A stretch of 64,000 nucleotides of DNA from Blasia pusilla (Eukaryota; Marchantiophyta; Marchantiopsida; Blasiales). The number at the start of each line of letters is the position of its first letter. Within the stretch, counting starts at the first letter, position 1. Shown here one piece after another: positions 27,004 to 39,069 of the stretch. The position numbers were made by a program, and so were the translations under genes. Below the pieces are notes generated by a model. That model had not been told where the DNA came from and ran no database searches. It saw only the letters and a program-made list of their open reading frames with translations. The stretch spans positions 48,670,001 through 48,734,000 of the forward strand of contig CM114272.1 in NCBI GenBank assembly GCA_050084515.1, read 5' to 3'.

Positions 27004-29780
27004 GGTTCTCCATCATGGTAATTGCAAGAGCGACAGAGGAAACAACCACCTCATCTGCGTGCGCGTAGAATTCCGGAACTTCGATCTAGTCATAGCAGTG
27101 CGATGCCATGACTTCATTTTTCTCCCGGGAAACCTAGACGTAGCTCTTCCTTTTATCCTGAATTCAGATTGAACTCCATCGATCATGCATAAGAAATTTG
27201 AGGAGAGGAAAACTGCAAGTCACGAGAACTGAAGCGGCCCCTTACACGACATGCAGCAGCAGCCGGTCAGGCTCTCTTGGATTCTATTGCTCACATTACC
27301 AGACTCCCGGTGACGACAGGAGTACCTAGGTACTAATTTAGTGACAGTCATCGTGGTCGGAGGACGTAATTCAATTCGCAAGCAGAGGTTCTCTAACCGC
27401 ATCTTCGACTCGCTTTGAAGAGAGTCGGTGGTTTCGTACTTGCCTTGGGACGAAAGGGTGGAAGGTAATTGCGGCCAAAATCTCGAAAGAGTGGCATTTG
27501 ATCGGAAAGTGAAGTGCGACCTCCTTAGGGAAAAATTGTCACATTTCGACTCAGTTACATTCGATTAGACGAAGGCGCGAGTGCGGAATCCTTAGAGCTC
27601 CGCTGTGGATCTTCACCCTTCACAACTTCATTAACTGTGAAGGTACAAACGTATACCCCCGTCTCCTTAAATTGCGGGGCAGCGGCAAGGCACCAGGAGT
27701 TTGCAGAGCGCACCTTTCATCGCCAACAACAGATCAAGATACATCAGGTTTTCTCTGCATCGCCGACAGCCGAGTGCATCAGATTATGAGGCTTAAGCAC
27801 GATGTTTACGGCCCCTACAATCTACACGGCTCGAGTGCAACACTCGACTACAATCTACAATATTATCTTATATCGTATTCTTCCTCGTTTAAGGTCGAGT
27901 TCGGATGGTTTTCACCCGTGTGGAGAGTGGCTAGACGGTACAAATTATTATTATGGAGGGCTCTCAACCCTAGGATACGATTTTTTTAGGGTAAGGTGGA
28001 TATGAATTTTCCCAATTTAATTTCCACCTTAATTTTATTTCCACCTTGTTAGTGTTAATGCTCACGGATAAAATTGGACCGTTCTTCCTATCCTTCCTCT
28101 TGCCGTGTTACTCCGTATTGTATTAGTGTTCTCGAACCTCCAAACATACGTGCCTTATAAAACTCAAAACTTATTGGGAGTAGAGGTAATACATGTATAT
28201 TGACTCACTTAGGATATGTGTAGAAAGTATAATGAGAGAACGCAAAGAAGTGGACATGAGCGCCTATGATAGAATACGTATGGACTACAAAGTACATGCC
28301 TTTCACTTGTTCATCGAGTTTATTTTGTAAAGAAAGGCAAACAACTATATCGTAGTTGTACAAAGTATGCCACAATTGTTGTGTATTGTAAGGGTGATGA
28401 AGTATATTTTGAAAGTCAAGAAACCAAGTTTATGAAAATGAAAATTTTTTGGGCTCTAGTGCAAAATATGACATGATTGTGGCGCATTGTCATGGCGATA
28501 AAGTATACTAGCCGGTAACTAAGGAACTAAGCTTTTAGAGAGGACAAGTGTCATAAGCAGAGGCCACCTAAAAGGGCACGTGTCAAGCATATAGATGTTT
28601 GTTGCCGAGAGTCCTGTTGCCAATAATAAATGTAGATTTTGTGAGCCAAGAAGGCAAACTTAAGAAGGTGAATGTTTTGGATTATCAGGTAGCCATCGTT
28701 GTTTGAAATCAGCATATGGTTAGGCACGCAACACAGTGAAACAGTATGTAGTTATTAAGTTGTCAACTCGTTGTAGTATGTAGTGACGCAACATTGAGGT
28801 AAATAAATCCTCATGTTGGTGGAGAAAAGACTTACACAAGAGCTTATAGTAGCAAGTGCATGAAATGAGAGCTTTGTAATCAATAGGCGACTGATCTAAA
28901 CAATATTAAAAGCAGTGCAGAGAAAAAATCCCGTCATCTGACGCAACAGGTGCTGAGAACTTGGGTGGCAATGCAAAAACCTCATACTCATGAAATGCGC
29001 AAAAGAAATGCCAACATATATGGGAGTAGAAATGCCAACATGTATTTATTTCTAACAAGAAATACATGAGGAGTACAATGGCAACCAAATGTTTGAAGAA
29101 AATGATGCACTACTACATGTTGAATAGTGTGACATAAAATTGTAGCAAATGGAAGATGTCTATAACTTCCTACATAACAGCTGAAGGCTCGCGAGAAGAG
29201 CAATTAAGTTATTGTCAGTTGGGAAAGTATTTGAGAAATATGTAATCAGGGGATGCAAGCTAGCAAAGATATTTGTGATTTGCTCTGTTAAGCCAATGAT
29301 GATTGCGATCAAGTGGTCCTTGTCTTGGTCAATAGACATCATCAAATTCCTAAGGATAGTATTTTTCTTTTCACAAGTGGTGAGCTTGTCCTCTAGAGTT
29401 TCAATATTTCTAAGAGCAACATCAAACAACGTTTAATGAAGCCTAGTGGCTTAGGTTTGTTTGAAATCCCAACATCCTACACCTCAAATTTCTGCTTTTT
29501 GTGCGACACATTGCGGAGAAGTGAGACCTTTGCGACAAGGTTTTGGTAGTCGATGCTAAGCGAGTGTTGGGTACAAATTTTTGTAGAGCAAAGCAAAGTA
29601 GAGGGTAAGGGATATACAACACTCAGTTTATTGAAATGGCACTAAGCTACCAAAAATTTTACTAAAGCAAGCATGAGCAACAAATAAACAAGTACATTGT
29701 AGAAGACGAGTTCTTAAGTCACAAGTAATGTAGATAAGTAGGCAAACAACGAATAATGATAAAAAGGGAACTCTGCAAGT
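27004..29780. other. Intergenic region, no gene recognised
   Basis: GC-balanced to about 27990, then AT-rich. Frames such as 27672-27989 (+) and 29160-29429 (-, with a coiled-coil-like ETLEDKLTTCEKKNTILRNL stretch) do not resemble families I know. The AT-rich part may be old transposon sequence beyond recognition. Confidence 0.45.
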
Positions 29781-30397
29781 TGTCGTGCGCATACACATCG
29801 TTGGTCACATCTACAGTGATTCTACACACCACACAACACCAATCTTCCCAACATACGGGTCGATCCGGCCATCCATAAACCAAACACACTCACGCATATA
29901 CATCGAGACCCCAAAACAAAATGAAAGTAGTAAAAATGGCTCACCCGGCCTAAAACTCCACTTGTGAATCTACAGTGGCATATGGAGACACATCCACCCT
30001 CCGCTATAAGGGAATCCGGACGCTAGCACCCTAGTTCCTACACACCCATACACACACAAAAATGCAAGAGAGGTGCTCCTAAGGCTCAACATGAGAAAGA
30101 TGGCTTGGGAAATCCATCTCTTCCTCTCTCATACCCTTGGGAAGAGCCAAAAGGCTCTTCCCCCAAAAATAGCCCTCCCAACGGTAACGCGTGCACATGT
30201 TACCGAGTGATCATTGACTTGGTCAACGGGTCACCTGACGGACTAAGACCACAATAGGGAAACGACATTCCCAACGCAAAAGACTTGTCGCCAACCTCAT
30301 CCAAATTCTCGGGACAAAGTTACACTCAAGACAGTCCGCTGGCTCTCTATGTTGTCGCCACGATAGATCTCTACCTATTGGCTACTAAGATGTGACA
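29781..30397 (-). repeat. 3' LTR of element 2
   Basis: Outer part 29781-29917 and body 29918-30397. The body matches 33350-33817 over long blocks (GAATCCGGACGCTAGCACCC, GGCTACTAAGATGTGACA). The outer part recurs at 30400-30536. Confidence 0.8.
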
Positions 30398-30399
30398 GC

Positions 30400-30572
30400 T
30401 GTCGTGCGCATACATATCACTACACAACCCACATCACTGGTCACATCTACACACCACACAACACCAATCTTCCCAACACACGGGTGAATCCATCCATAAA
30501 CCAAACACACTCACGCATATACATTGAGACCCCACAACCGCCCCCTAGGTGGTAGTTGGGTCCCCTAACTCC
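30400..30572 (-). repeat. Inner copy of the LTR end plus PPT-like tract (element 2)
   Basis: 30400-30536 repeats the outer LTR part (29781 onward) after a 2-base spacer (GC). 30537-30572 on the minus strand reads GGAGTTAGGGGACCCAACTA and ends in CCTAGGGGGCGG, the tract shared with the other elements. Confidence 0.75.
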
Positions 30573-31089
30573 AGATAACATACACATATGTACCCAATAT
30601 GATCAAATATCCTATACATATCTAGCACCATCGGTGTCTTCGTCCCCGCAACACTGCAACATTGCAAATACCTGCTGTGTTGATCCCTCCGAAGAGATCT
30701 AACACTTTCATACCTTGATCCAAATGCTGCCACACAACACGTGTGGTATCCAAAGATATGAAGTCTCCACCCAAAGAGCACTATTGTCACTTGACCCTGT
30801 ATGCTCCAAGACACAGGCACGATTCCACGACTTCCTCATGAGCTTTTCTGCACTCCACACAACTCAACGCTTATCCCCAACAACGACAAAGAAGCTTTGC
30901 TCCATGGGAAGAGACACCCTAACATGTCTCTCCGTGGGACTATCCGCTACGGGAATTTCCTCCCTATGTGAACTCCTCTCCACGAACTCTCCTGATGAGC
31001 TAACAATGCATGTGAATACTACCAACGTGGTCACTCTATCCTCACGTGGTCGACCACCACTACCCCCTACAAACAACACCGATAGATGG

Positions 31090-31650
31090 CTCACCTGTCC
31101 ATCACCTGATCACACCCTGGCCGATAAGAAACCTTCTCCTCCAAAAAATCAAGAATGAACCATAGGGAATACAACATCGTACTCCCTACCACCACATCAT
31201 ACGACTCTGCCGGTGTTGTAATCGCCCGAGTGCGCACCATTGCACTATTCGACTCATGCTCAAGCTCAAGTCTAACCACCAACTCTTATTGAGTCATGTA
31301 TTGCAAGGGTGAAATGCCCCCAATAGAGGTCTATATCTAAAAGGGACAATGCCTTTATGTAAGCTCAATGCCAAAGACGCTACCTTCCCTAACATCAAGG
31401 GCTACACTCTCGAATCAAGTAGGACACGTTACGGGTGGTACACGGTACTTGTGGGACTAACCAAGCGCAACACTCATGCTCGGTCATCCAATAACACCAC
31501 ACCTGGTGTGATCTTGGCTCACTCTATCGTTGGCCTAGCTGACATATCTACCAACTTTGCCGCCGTAGCATGCCATGACTTAGTGGAGGACGTCCCAAGC
31601 ACCTGCTCTGAGGGCAGGTCCACCACCTCCTCAACTACTTCTTAATGAGA
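31090..31650 (-). pseudogene. Aspartic protease remnant (element 2)
   Basis: The minus strand contains YDVVVGSTMLYSLWFILDFL followed by EEKVSYRPG, aligned with YDVLVGGAVLYPMGSSLDYW of the large gypsy protease. The active-site region upstream (about 31400-31440) is shifted and degenerate. No pol sequence follows before the PPT-like tract at 30537. Confidence 0.6.
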
Positions 31651-31708
31651 AGTGCATCGACAATGTGAACGATTGTGGAACCCAGACCTACCTCCCATGG
31701 GTCCCCTC

Positions 31709-32990
31709 CTATGGATCAATCTCAACCCCACATCTCGATGGCTTGGTTACTCTCGTAGCACCTTGAGTCACCACCACAACAGCCTCAACCTGAGCCGTAC
31801 TACACATAAATCCCATACAAGCCAAATCCTCACCAATATCATGGTAAGATGTGGAGGCTGGAGCCACACTAGCTACTCTCAGCTCTGTGCCTGTCCTTAG
31901 CTGCATCATCGTGATGGCATGAATCCTATGCTCCAACTGATCGATGCGAGTAAAGAGCGCTGTATCGGGTGCACATTCTCCATCTCCTCTAACTGGTGAT
32001 GGAACTCTACCACCACGATCATCCACTACTCAATCTCCACCAACTCCCTCGCCCCCAGGTCCTCCGCCTACCTCTGGCTGTACCTCCCGGCGAAGATCAA
32101 AACACCTATCCCTAGTGTGACCATATCGATGACAATGATCACACTGCAACTGTGGTGGGACCATATGTGGTGGCTCCTCAGCAATCAGAGGCGTCCTCAA
32201 CCCTCTACCATGCTGTAGGCAGTCACTCTGCCTATATGGCCCACCACACGTCCAACAAGCCAACATGGTCCCTCTTGGGTAACATATATTGGTACGGGCC
32301 GTTGCCTCATCGGCTTATGATACTCGCCCAACTCTCTGGGCCCACCGGCCTATTCCTATGGTATCGGTGCATGCTGAGGCACCTGTGGGTCTACTCCCCT
32401 CGTGGGCCCATTGATTCATGTGAAAATCCCGTGGTTACCACCTGGTCCTCAATCATGTTGAGCTCTATCTGCTCAGAAAACTTGAAGATCACCTTCAATG
32501 TGGGCTTCGCAATGTGAAGCAACATCGCATCTCGAACTCTCCTTCGTAACTCTTGGTCGAGCACCCCGTACCAATATTGTATTGACTGTGCCTCAGTCGC
32601 CCCATATGTGGCAATGATCAGCCGTTGCATGCACGTGAACGCCTCCCTCAGACTCTCATATGATCTCCGTTGAAAATCCTATAGACGCTTCAGCTTGTCG
32701 GTCCACACGCCCTGGTAGCTCCTCCCCAACTGTCATAAGAACTCCATTGTAGGACTTAAACTCGGTGGTCCTCTACCACGAGAGGTCTCTGCCACCTCAC
32801 CACTCTCACTACCATCCTCTCCATCTAGTCCTTGGGCTCATGGTGTAGGCCTCTCCGTCTTCACTATCCCATCATACGCCTCGTGATCACTAGTGGACAT
32901 GTACTCTGGAGCCCAATACGCCATCCAAGTATCGATCTCTACTCAGTATAAAGATCGGAACTCCATATTGTCATCCATCGGAGGCACTAG
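31709..32990 (-). pseudogene. Gag with zinc knuckle (element 2)
   Basis: Right to left on the minus strand: PPMDDNMEF near 32985, SRGRGPPSLSPTMEFL near 32795-32745, then open frame 32630-32391 with IATYGATEAQSIQYWYGVLD. Frame 32266-32030 has two knuckle-like motifs, CWTCGGPYRQSDC and CDHCHRYGHTRDRC (C-x2-C-x4-H-x4-C), and frame 32026-31709 is the downstream Gag linker. Gag would package element RNA. The N-terminal part is deleted: the 5' LTR runs almost straight into the MDD block. Confidence 0.7.
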
Positions 32991-33029
32991 AAGAAAATCA
33001 TGGTTTTTATAACTATGACTCCAATGACT

Positions 33030-33817
33030 AAGGTGTCCTGGGCATACACATCGCTATACAACATACATCGTTGGTCACATCCACACCACGCAACACCGAT
33101 CTTCCCCACACACGGGTAGATCCACACATGTACAGAAATCAACTCATACATAAACATGAGGATCACACAATTTGCACCAACAAAAACATGAGAAAATGGA
33201 CAGCGCTTGCGCCCACGGTCTTCCGACCGAAAAAAAACAAAAACAAAACGCCAACGAGCATCTCCAGGGGCTCCCGACCGAGGCAACTCGCTTGCCTACC
33301 TGCAAACAACGAATTCCCACTAGCCCCTGACATCTTTCTCATGTAAAAATAAAGAGTAGTTAAAACGGCACACCTGGCCTAAACTCCACTCTTCAATCTA
33401 CATTGACATATCGAGCCTCGTCCACCCCGTCCAGAATCCGGACGCTAGCACCCTAGTCCTATCTCACACACATACAAGAGAGGTGCTCCAACGGCCCAAC
33501 ATGAGAAAGATGGCTTGGGAAATCCATCTTCCTCCATTATATAGGGTTGGGAAGAGCCAAAAGACTCTTCCCCTAAAAATAGCTATCCTCCTGGTAACCC
33601 GCGCGCACAGGTTACCAGGGGCGGATGACCTGCTCAACAAGTCACCCGATTGTGAAAGACCTCAACAAGAAAGTTGTCATAAACGACGTTCCTGACACAA
33701 TAGACCTATCCTCAACCTCATCTGACACCGCGGGACAAAGTTACACTCAAGAAAGTCCGTTGGCTCCTATGCCCTATCCACAATATATCTCGGCCTATCG
33801 GCTACTAAGATGTGACA
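33030..33817 (-). repeat. 5' LTR of element 2
   Basis: Outer part about 33030-33185 and body to 33817. It includes an extra stretch (about 33140-33345, with GAGGCAACTCGCTTGCCTAC) also present in the 5' LTR of element 1 but missing from both 3' LTRs. Confidence 0.7.
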
Positions 33818-34436
33818 AAGGTTTTTCATGATTGGAACGTATGACTAGAACGTCATTTGTCATATCATTTGTTAGTCATATCTAACCATAAAATTATAAT
33901 ATTTCAGTCATATGGAAAAATGACTAGATTGTTGAATCATTTTGGGACATGGCTTAGTCATATAAAAAAATGAATAAAGAATTATAGAGTCATTTTAAAG
34001 CATGATGTGCTAACTTGTAGTCATATAAATTTTAATTATGACTAAACCATAAAATGAAAGGGATTTCTTATCATATTATTAACTAAAACATTCCTAATAT
34101 TTTTTTTTGATTTTAACCAATTGAAAAGATTTCTTAAAAAAATTCAGCATTATTTAGACACAAACTTGGAAATAAAAATCACTCACTAAATAAAATTAAT
34201 TCCAAATTTAAAGAATTAGTAAATCGAAGGGTTTAGCAGAGAGGAAGAAAGTGTGTGCATGAGATTTAGGAGATCTAACGTAAGGAAGAGAGTGCGCGGG
34301 AGTAAGCCAATCACCGGGAGAACCTAAGAAAGAGTGAGCCGACCAAAGTAGGAAGGAGATAGAATTGACCGCGAGCTCCCAGAAGTTTGAGCAGTAGATA
34401 ACCAAAAGGTTCCCAAGCCTTCTCTCTTGCAATCTT
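33818..34436. other. AT-rich spacer with repeated TGACTA/AGTCAT words
   Basis: No gene is seen. From 33838 to 34050 the word GTCATAT/ATGACTA recurs in both orientations, as in small non-autonomous DNA elements; a similar ATATGACTCA-rich stretch lies at 53210-53400. The last bases (34433-34436, TCTT) match the bases after the large gypsy (44723-44726). Confidence 0.4.
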
Positions 34437-34935
34437 TGTCAAGTCTTTTAGGATTGATCGGTGAGATCTAGTAGAGTGACTTCGTGAGTAGTAGAGGACA
34501 GGCTCAGTAGGTCGAGGATGACATGTTGAGGCCCCAGGAAACCTGAGAGAGCAGGTTTCCCCTTCGTTTCGGCTCATTTGGAGCCATATTGAGCAACTTA
34601 CTATTTAATGTAAATACCATTTTGAGTATATGATCGACTTTCTATTTTTGGTAAGTGGCCCTTGACCTCCTACATCAGGTCAAGAGCCAAGGAGGTGACT
34701 TGGGAGAATAGGTTACCATGGAGAGAGTTTGGGAGAGGGGAGGGGTATACCTCAAGGAGAGAGAGCTTGAGAGCTCATTCTCTCTTTGTTGAACCTCTTG
34801 GCATGAGGCGGCGAAGCTATGGTCCCTTGCCTGTGAGTGTAACCCAAGCCTCTCATTAGGAGTGTGGGTTTGGTTTGACATGAGAGAGAGTGCACACCTT
34901 TGAGAGCTATGGTGTGAGATGATGTAGAGAGAGAG
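34437..34935 (+). repeat. 5' LTR body of the large gypsy
   Basis: Over 90% identical by eye to 44097-44595, from TCTTTTAGGAT through GTAGAGAGAGA. After 34935 the two copies diverge, so the true 5' LTR may extend further into 34936-35240. Confidence 0.85.
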
Positions 34936-36590
34936 TGGATCTTACCTTACAAAGAGAGAATGAGAGAATGAGAGAGCTTCATGGGGGAGCTCGCTGGTCA
35001 CTCGCTGTTTTTGTAGGTTGGGGACCGTGTTCCCCATTCAGCGGCTCATGGGAGTGCTCACCGGAGCAAAGGCTGCTTTGATTGTTCTTTGCATTTGCCG
35101 AATTTTCATGTGGAAGAGTGGCGCGCGGAAGCGCTGCCCAATTTCTGATAGGGATTGATTATCCGGGCTGGTAACCCCATGCCGGTGCTCTCGGGAGCAC
35201 CATGTAGCTTGCTGATTTGTGTGTAGGAGAAAGAGATATTGGGCATTATGACAGTCCCCGTCAGTTTTTACTGGAATTTCCAATTCCAAATATTTTTTGA
35301 GGTTGTTGTAGATCGTGAAGCTGTGCATGTTGTACAACAAACGGTGCAAAATTTGGAGTTGCGAGTAAAAAGTTATGGTCAATCTTGCAAAATTGCCATT
35401 GCTAGGAGATTTTTAGGGTTAAATTGTTCAAACCCTAAACTAGCCGCCACGCTGGCGGCGGCCGTCGCCGTCAAAGTCACCGTCACGATCACCGGTCAAC
35501 GGTCAACTGTCATCGTCAATGGTCCACCTTCCAGCTTCCATCGTCCACTAGCCACCGTAGGCCGTTGCCTTTGCCTTGCGTTGCTCAGAGCCGCATTCGG
35601 CCGTTGTCCACCCTTTGGTTGCCATTGCCGCCATTACAAAGTGGAGGGTCTTCCACGACCATCGTTGATTCTCGGACTTGCGCCACCACCACGTACTTTG
35701 GTTTGGCCACCACCGTCATCGTAGTTTTGTCATCAACCAGTGATGGTAGATGACCTCCGGTTATGGTATTTGAGTTTTGATTTCATGCTGCTATGTTGTG
35801 ATTGGTAGCCGCTTGACGACGATCGAGTACCGTGCCATGACGCCCGTAGCCGCAACGCGCCGCCGATTACCGCGCCGCACCGTCTTGATTGCGGAGCCGC
35901 ACCGTCATTGTGGAACAAAGTGTGGGTTTATTGTTGATTGAGGAGGGTATGCCGCCGAGTGCGGCATCCCACCATCGAGGGCCGTGCCGTTTGTAGCCGT
36001 TCTGTACCGCCTGCAATGCCGCACCGTTCTGTTGGAACCGCACTGTCCATCGAGGAGTTTTGAGCACCGTCAGTACGGGAGGAGTATGACTTGCTGATTG
36101 GAGGAGTTGTCTCCACGACCGAGTTGGGGTTGAGATTTGTAGTTGCTGAGGAGCGACATCGACATGTGTTCAGGTTACCCATTATGGTCCTTTACCCTAC
36201 ACGCGTGAGGGATTCTGGGATTTGGGTAGTTTATTTGGGGATATTGGGTTGTGTGGATGCTGAGAGCATCATTTATGTATGTGGTTTAGGGGATATAGAC
36301 CTGTGTGGGATGTCCCGAGTTGAGGGTAGGTTGTCAATGAGATGATAGCCTGGTCGATTTGCCGCACCACACCGCTTGTTGCCGTACGTTACACGTCTCG
36401 GGGAGGGAGAGTGTAGATCGAATGCCACATATTTGGGATGAGCGATTGAGGGATTACTCGCAAGGTTGAGAGTGATCGTGTGAGAGGGGCACGAGGGCCA
36501 TCACGGCGTCCTTTCACGATTTTGAGAGGCGAGGTATTGGACCTGAGAGTAGCTCTGGAGGGTTTACCTGGAGTTGTGCGAGGTTTCGAG
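34936..36590 (+). other. Leader of the large gypsy
   Basis: A long stretch before gag. From about 35450 it is GC-rich, with repeated CCGTC/GCCGCACCG words (for example 35870-36060). Open frames here (such as 35239-35724) are low in complexity. No primer-binding site complementary to a familiar tRNA end was recognised. Confidence 0.5.
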
Positions 36591-37900
36591 GGTCTCCACG
36601 TGAGAGACCACCTCAATCTCTTTCTGTGTCGTCTTCAGATGAGGGGGAGCGTGTAGAGGAGTGTGTTAGTGATCCACCATACACATTGAGTGGTCCTACC
36701 AGTTGGGCGTACGAGATGGACGACCGGGGTGGGGGACCGCGTAGGTTTTCGGGTGTTGTAGGCACCATAGAGCTACACGACTTCATTGCGGAGTTTAGGA
36801 GTTGGTGTGACTCATAGCGGGCTAGGAACTCTAGAGAGTTCAACCTGTTTACAGCATGGAACGCTATGTTCCAGCATTTAGAGGGGGCACCCATGGACGA
36901 TTACCATGAGTTCTCCCACAGATATGCCCAGGAGATTGAGGCAAGGCGACTCTACTACGACCCACACTATGTGTCATGGACGGAGCCGTTCCCAGATGAG
37001 GAGGAGGAGTCAGGAGAGGCAACTTCCTCTTCCACTAGTGATGTTTTAGGAGGGATCACTTGCACTAGAGCAGTTGCATCGTCTAGTCAGGTTCGTCCCA
37101 GGTTCAACCCCGTGGTTGAGTTCTTTGTTGAGTTGAAGGAGAAGTTGCGGAGCATCCACAACTTTCAGAGGTACCCGGGTGAGAGTTTGCGTGAGGCTTA
37201 CACTCGCTTGCGCCGGTTGATCAACGTCACTCAGGGGGTGACAGAGGCTCAGGCTATCCAGTCATGATACGCAATGCTGGACCGGACCCTCCAGACACGG
37301 GTGCGGGAGGGGTGCTTCTTATGAACACCTCCCCTATATTGAGAGATGTTCTTAGGACCGCCGAGAACATTGAGCGCAACATGGCGGAGGAGAGCGTAGC
37401 CACCATGGGTTCTGGGCGAGAGCAGTCACGATTGCCTGCACTACCTGTGCAATCACAATTTCCTGCACTACCCTAAACGTGGACTCCGAGATAGGTCGAC
37501 TGTGGCACCACGAGCTCAAGGAGGATACCGGGAGGCTGTGCCATAGAGACCTGCGCCTTCATATGCGGCTCAAGAGCAGCCGCCTACTATTACTTGTTGG
37601 TCATGTGGTGGAGCCCATCATCAGCGCGATTGCACTCGTCAAGATCATGGACGTGTGCCTCAGCATGGAGGAAGAGATGGTGCTGCACCAGGAGGTTATC
37701 GGTGTGACTATTGTCAGAGGTATGGTCATACACCCGCCACATGTTTCATTTTACATCCTGAGTTACGTTCGGACCGAGGGCCAGAGAGGGCACTAGAGCG
37801 AGTAGCCGGTCCGAGTGGGCCTAGAGATCGTGCACCGGATGGTCTCGTTGGGGGACGAGGAGCTGAAGTTGCCCGATAGGGTGGTGGAGCTGCCCGTGGA
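36590..37900 (+). pseudogene. Gag of the large gypsy
   Basis: The reading frame enters near 36590 (RERPPQSLSVSSSDEGE) and runs through VVGTIELHDFIAEFRSWCDS, a stop at 36818, NSREFNLFTAWNAMFQHLEG and the conserved YPGESLREAYTRLRRLI near 37185. A TGA follows at 37265 and then a frameshift near 37310. The nucleic-acid binding end has two knuckles: CWSCGGAHHQRDC near 37590 and CDYCQRYGHTPATC near 37705. Gag packages the RNA into particles. Elements 1 and 2 carry the same Gag family. Confidence 0.8.
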
Positions 37901-38232
37901 GGAGGTAGAGTCCCACCACCTAGATGCGTCGAGGGAGATGGCTGCTTGGATACATTAACTACAAGAGCAGATTGCCGCTATGGCATTGAGATTACCCGAT
38001 GTCGGATCTGTGGCATCAACATCATGTGGAGTAGCCTGAGATATGGAGGATCCTTGTTGGATGTGCGGGGTTGCCCAGATGGAGGCAGCCGCAGTTGTGA
38101 CGCGTGGAGTAGCCGCAGAGTTGGATCCACAGTGAGAGGAAGCCAAAAAATAGACTAGGCTTCCTCAGTCTTTCATGTTGTCTGAGGCGATGAGGACCCC
38201 ATGGATGGGTCCTGATCAAAGTTCATGGAGAG

Positions 38233-39018
38233 TTGGTGATGTTGTTGGTGTGCAGGCAGAGAGGGCGACGGGAGAAGCTAGTACAACGACTCCTATTGTT
38301 GATGCTCAAGAGGGGCATGTGTCGAGCACGTTGTTGGGGGCGGCCACCGTTGTGTACCGCACTCCTTTTATTTTCTGCTTTCGATGTTATGACGTTGGGG
38401 GGTACGCCCGCCGAGGCTTTTCGGCTGGCCGCTTCACTATGTCAGCACGGAGTTGGAGTTCTTGCATCACATTCAGAGGTGATTGTAGAGGAGGTGATGG
38501 ACTTGCCCTTGGAGAGGATGCTCGGGCCGTCCACGTCAGATTCATGGCAGGCTGCGGCTGCTAGGATGGCGGAGATGCCCGCTAGACCCGCAATAGAGCG
38601 TGCCATGGCTTCTCCTAGTGTTGTGTTGCTGAATAATCGAGGAGAGGTCTTCCAGTTGGTGAGTCTCGGAGGTAGAGCTTTTAGTCCGCAGCGTGTCTTG
38701 TTGGATTCAGGAGCGCAACCCCCGATGTTGGGGAAAACATCATTCAGAGGATTGGGCTTGACGAGAGCGGATGTGGAGCGTTTTCCATTCCGGATACAGA
38801 CATCCTTGGGTGGAGCAAGTACTACACAGTATATCACCCGACAGGAGGTTGTGGTGAGGATTCGCCCAGGTCATCCTACAGATGAGTCCGTGGTGCGAGC
38901 CAAGGCGATAGTGACTGATGCAGAGTCCTACGATGTCTTGGTTGGTGGAGCAGTGTTATACCCGATGGGGTCTTCCCTGGATTACTGGGAGGAGTCAGCC
39001 ACCTATAGACCAGGATGA
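38233..39018 (+). pseudogene. Aspartic protease of the large gypsy
   Basis: An open frame with a retroviral-type protease in its last 130 residues. The active site is VLLDSGAQP near 38696-38720, and SYDVLVGGAVLYPMG near 38928-38970 forms the second conserved block. It cleaves the polyprotein. The domain itself is unbroken; the frame then hits TGA TAG (39016-39021) and continues in the same frame into the methyltransferase linker, so protease and methyltransferase were once one polyprotein. Confidence 0.85.
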
Positions 39019-39069
39019 TAGTCAGGTGATGGGCGCCTTAGCTCATTACCCGTTCGATTCACAGGTGCA

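Larger units (their letters stand above)
29781..33817 (-). mobile_element. Ty3/gypsy-derived LTR element 2 (gag-protease only)
   Basis: A minus-strand LTR element of the same LTR family as element 1. Its ends are TGTCGTGCGC at 29781 and TGTGACA at 33811-33817. The internal part (about 30573-32990) holds gag pieces, a zinc knuckle and a protease remnant. Reverse transcriptase, integrase and the methyltransferase seen in the large gypsy are absent, so it would depend on another element. Flanking target repeats are uncertain (GCAAGT left, AAGGT right). Many stops show age. Confidence 0.8.

Noticed and set aside
35239-35724. 161-codon plus-strand frame in the gypsy leader.
   Set aside because: Low-complexity, begins in non-coding leader, and no similarity to a known retroelement protein was recognised; kept as leader sequence.
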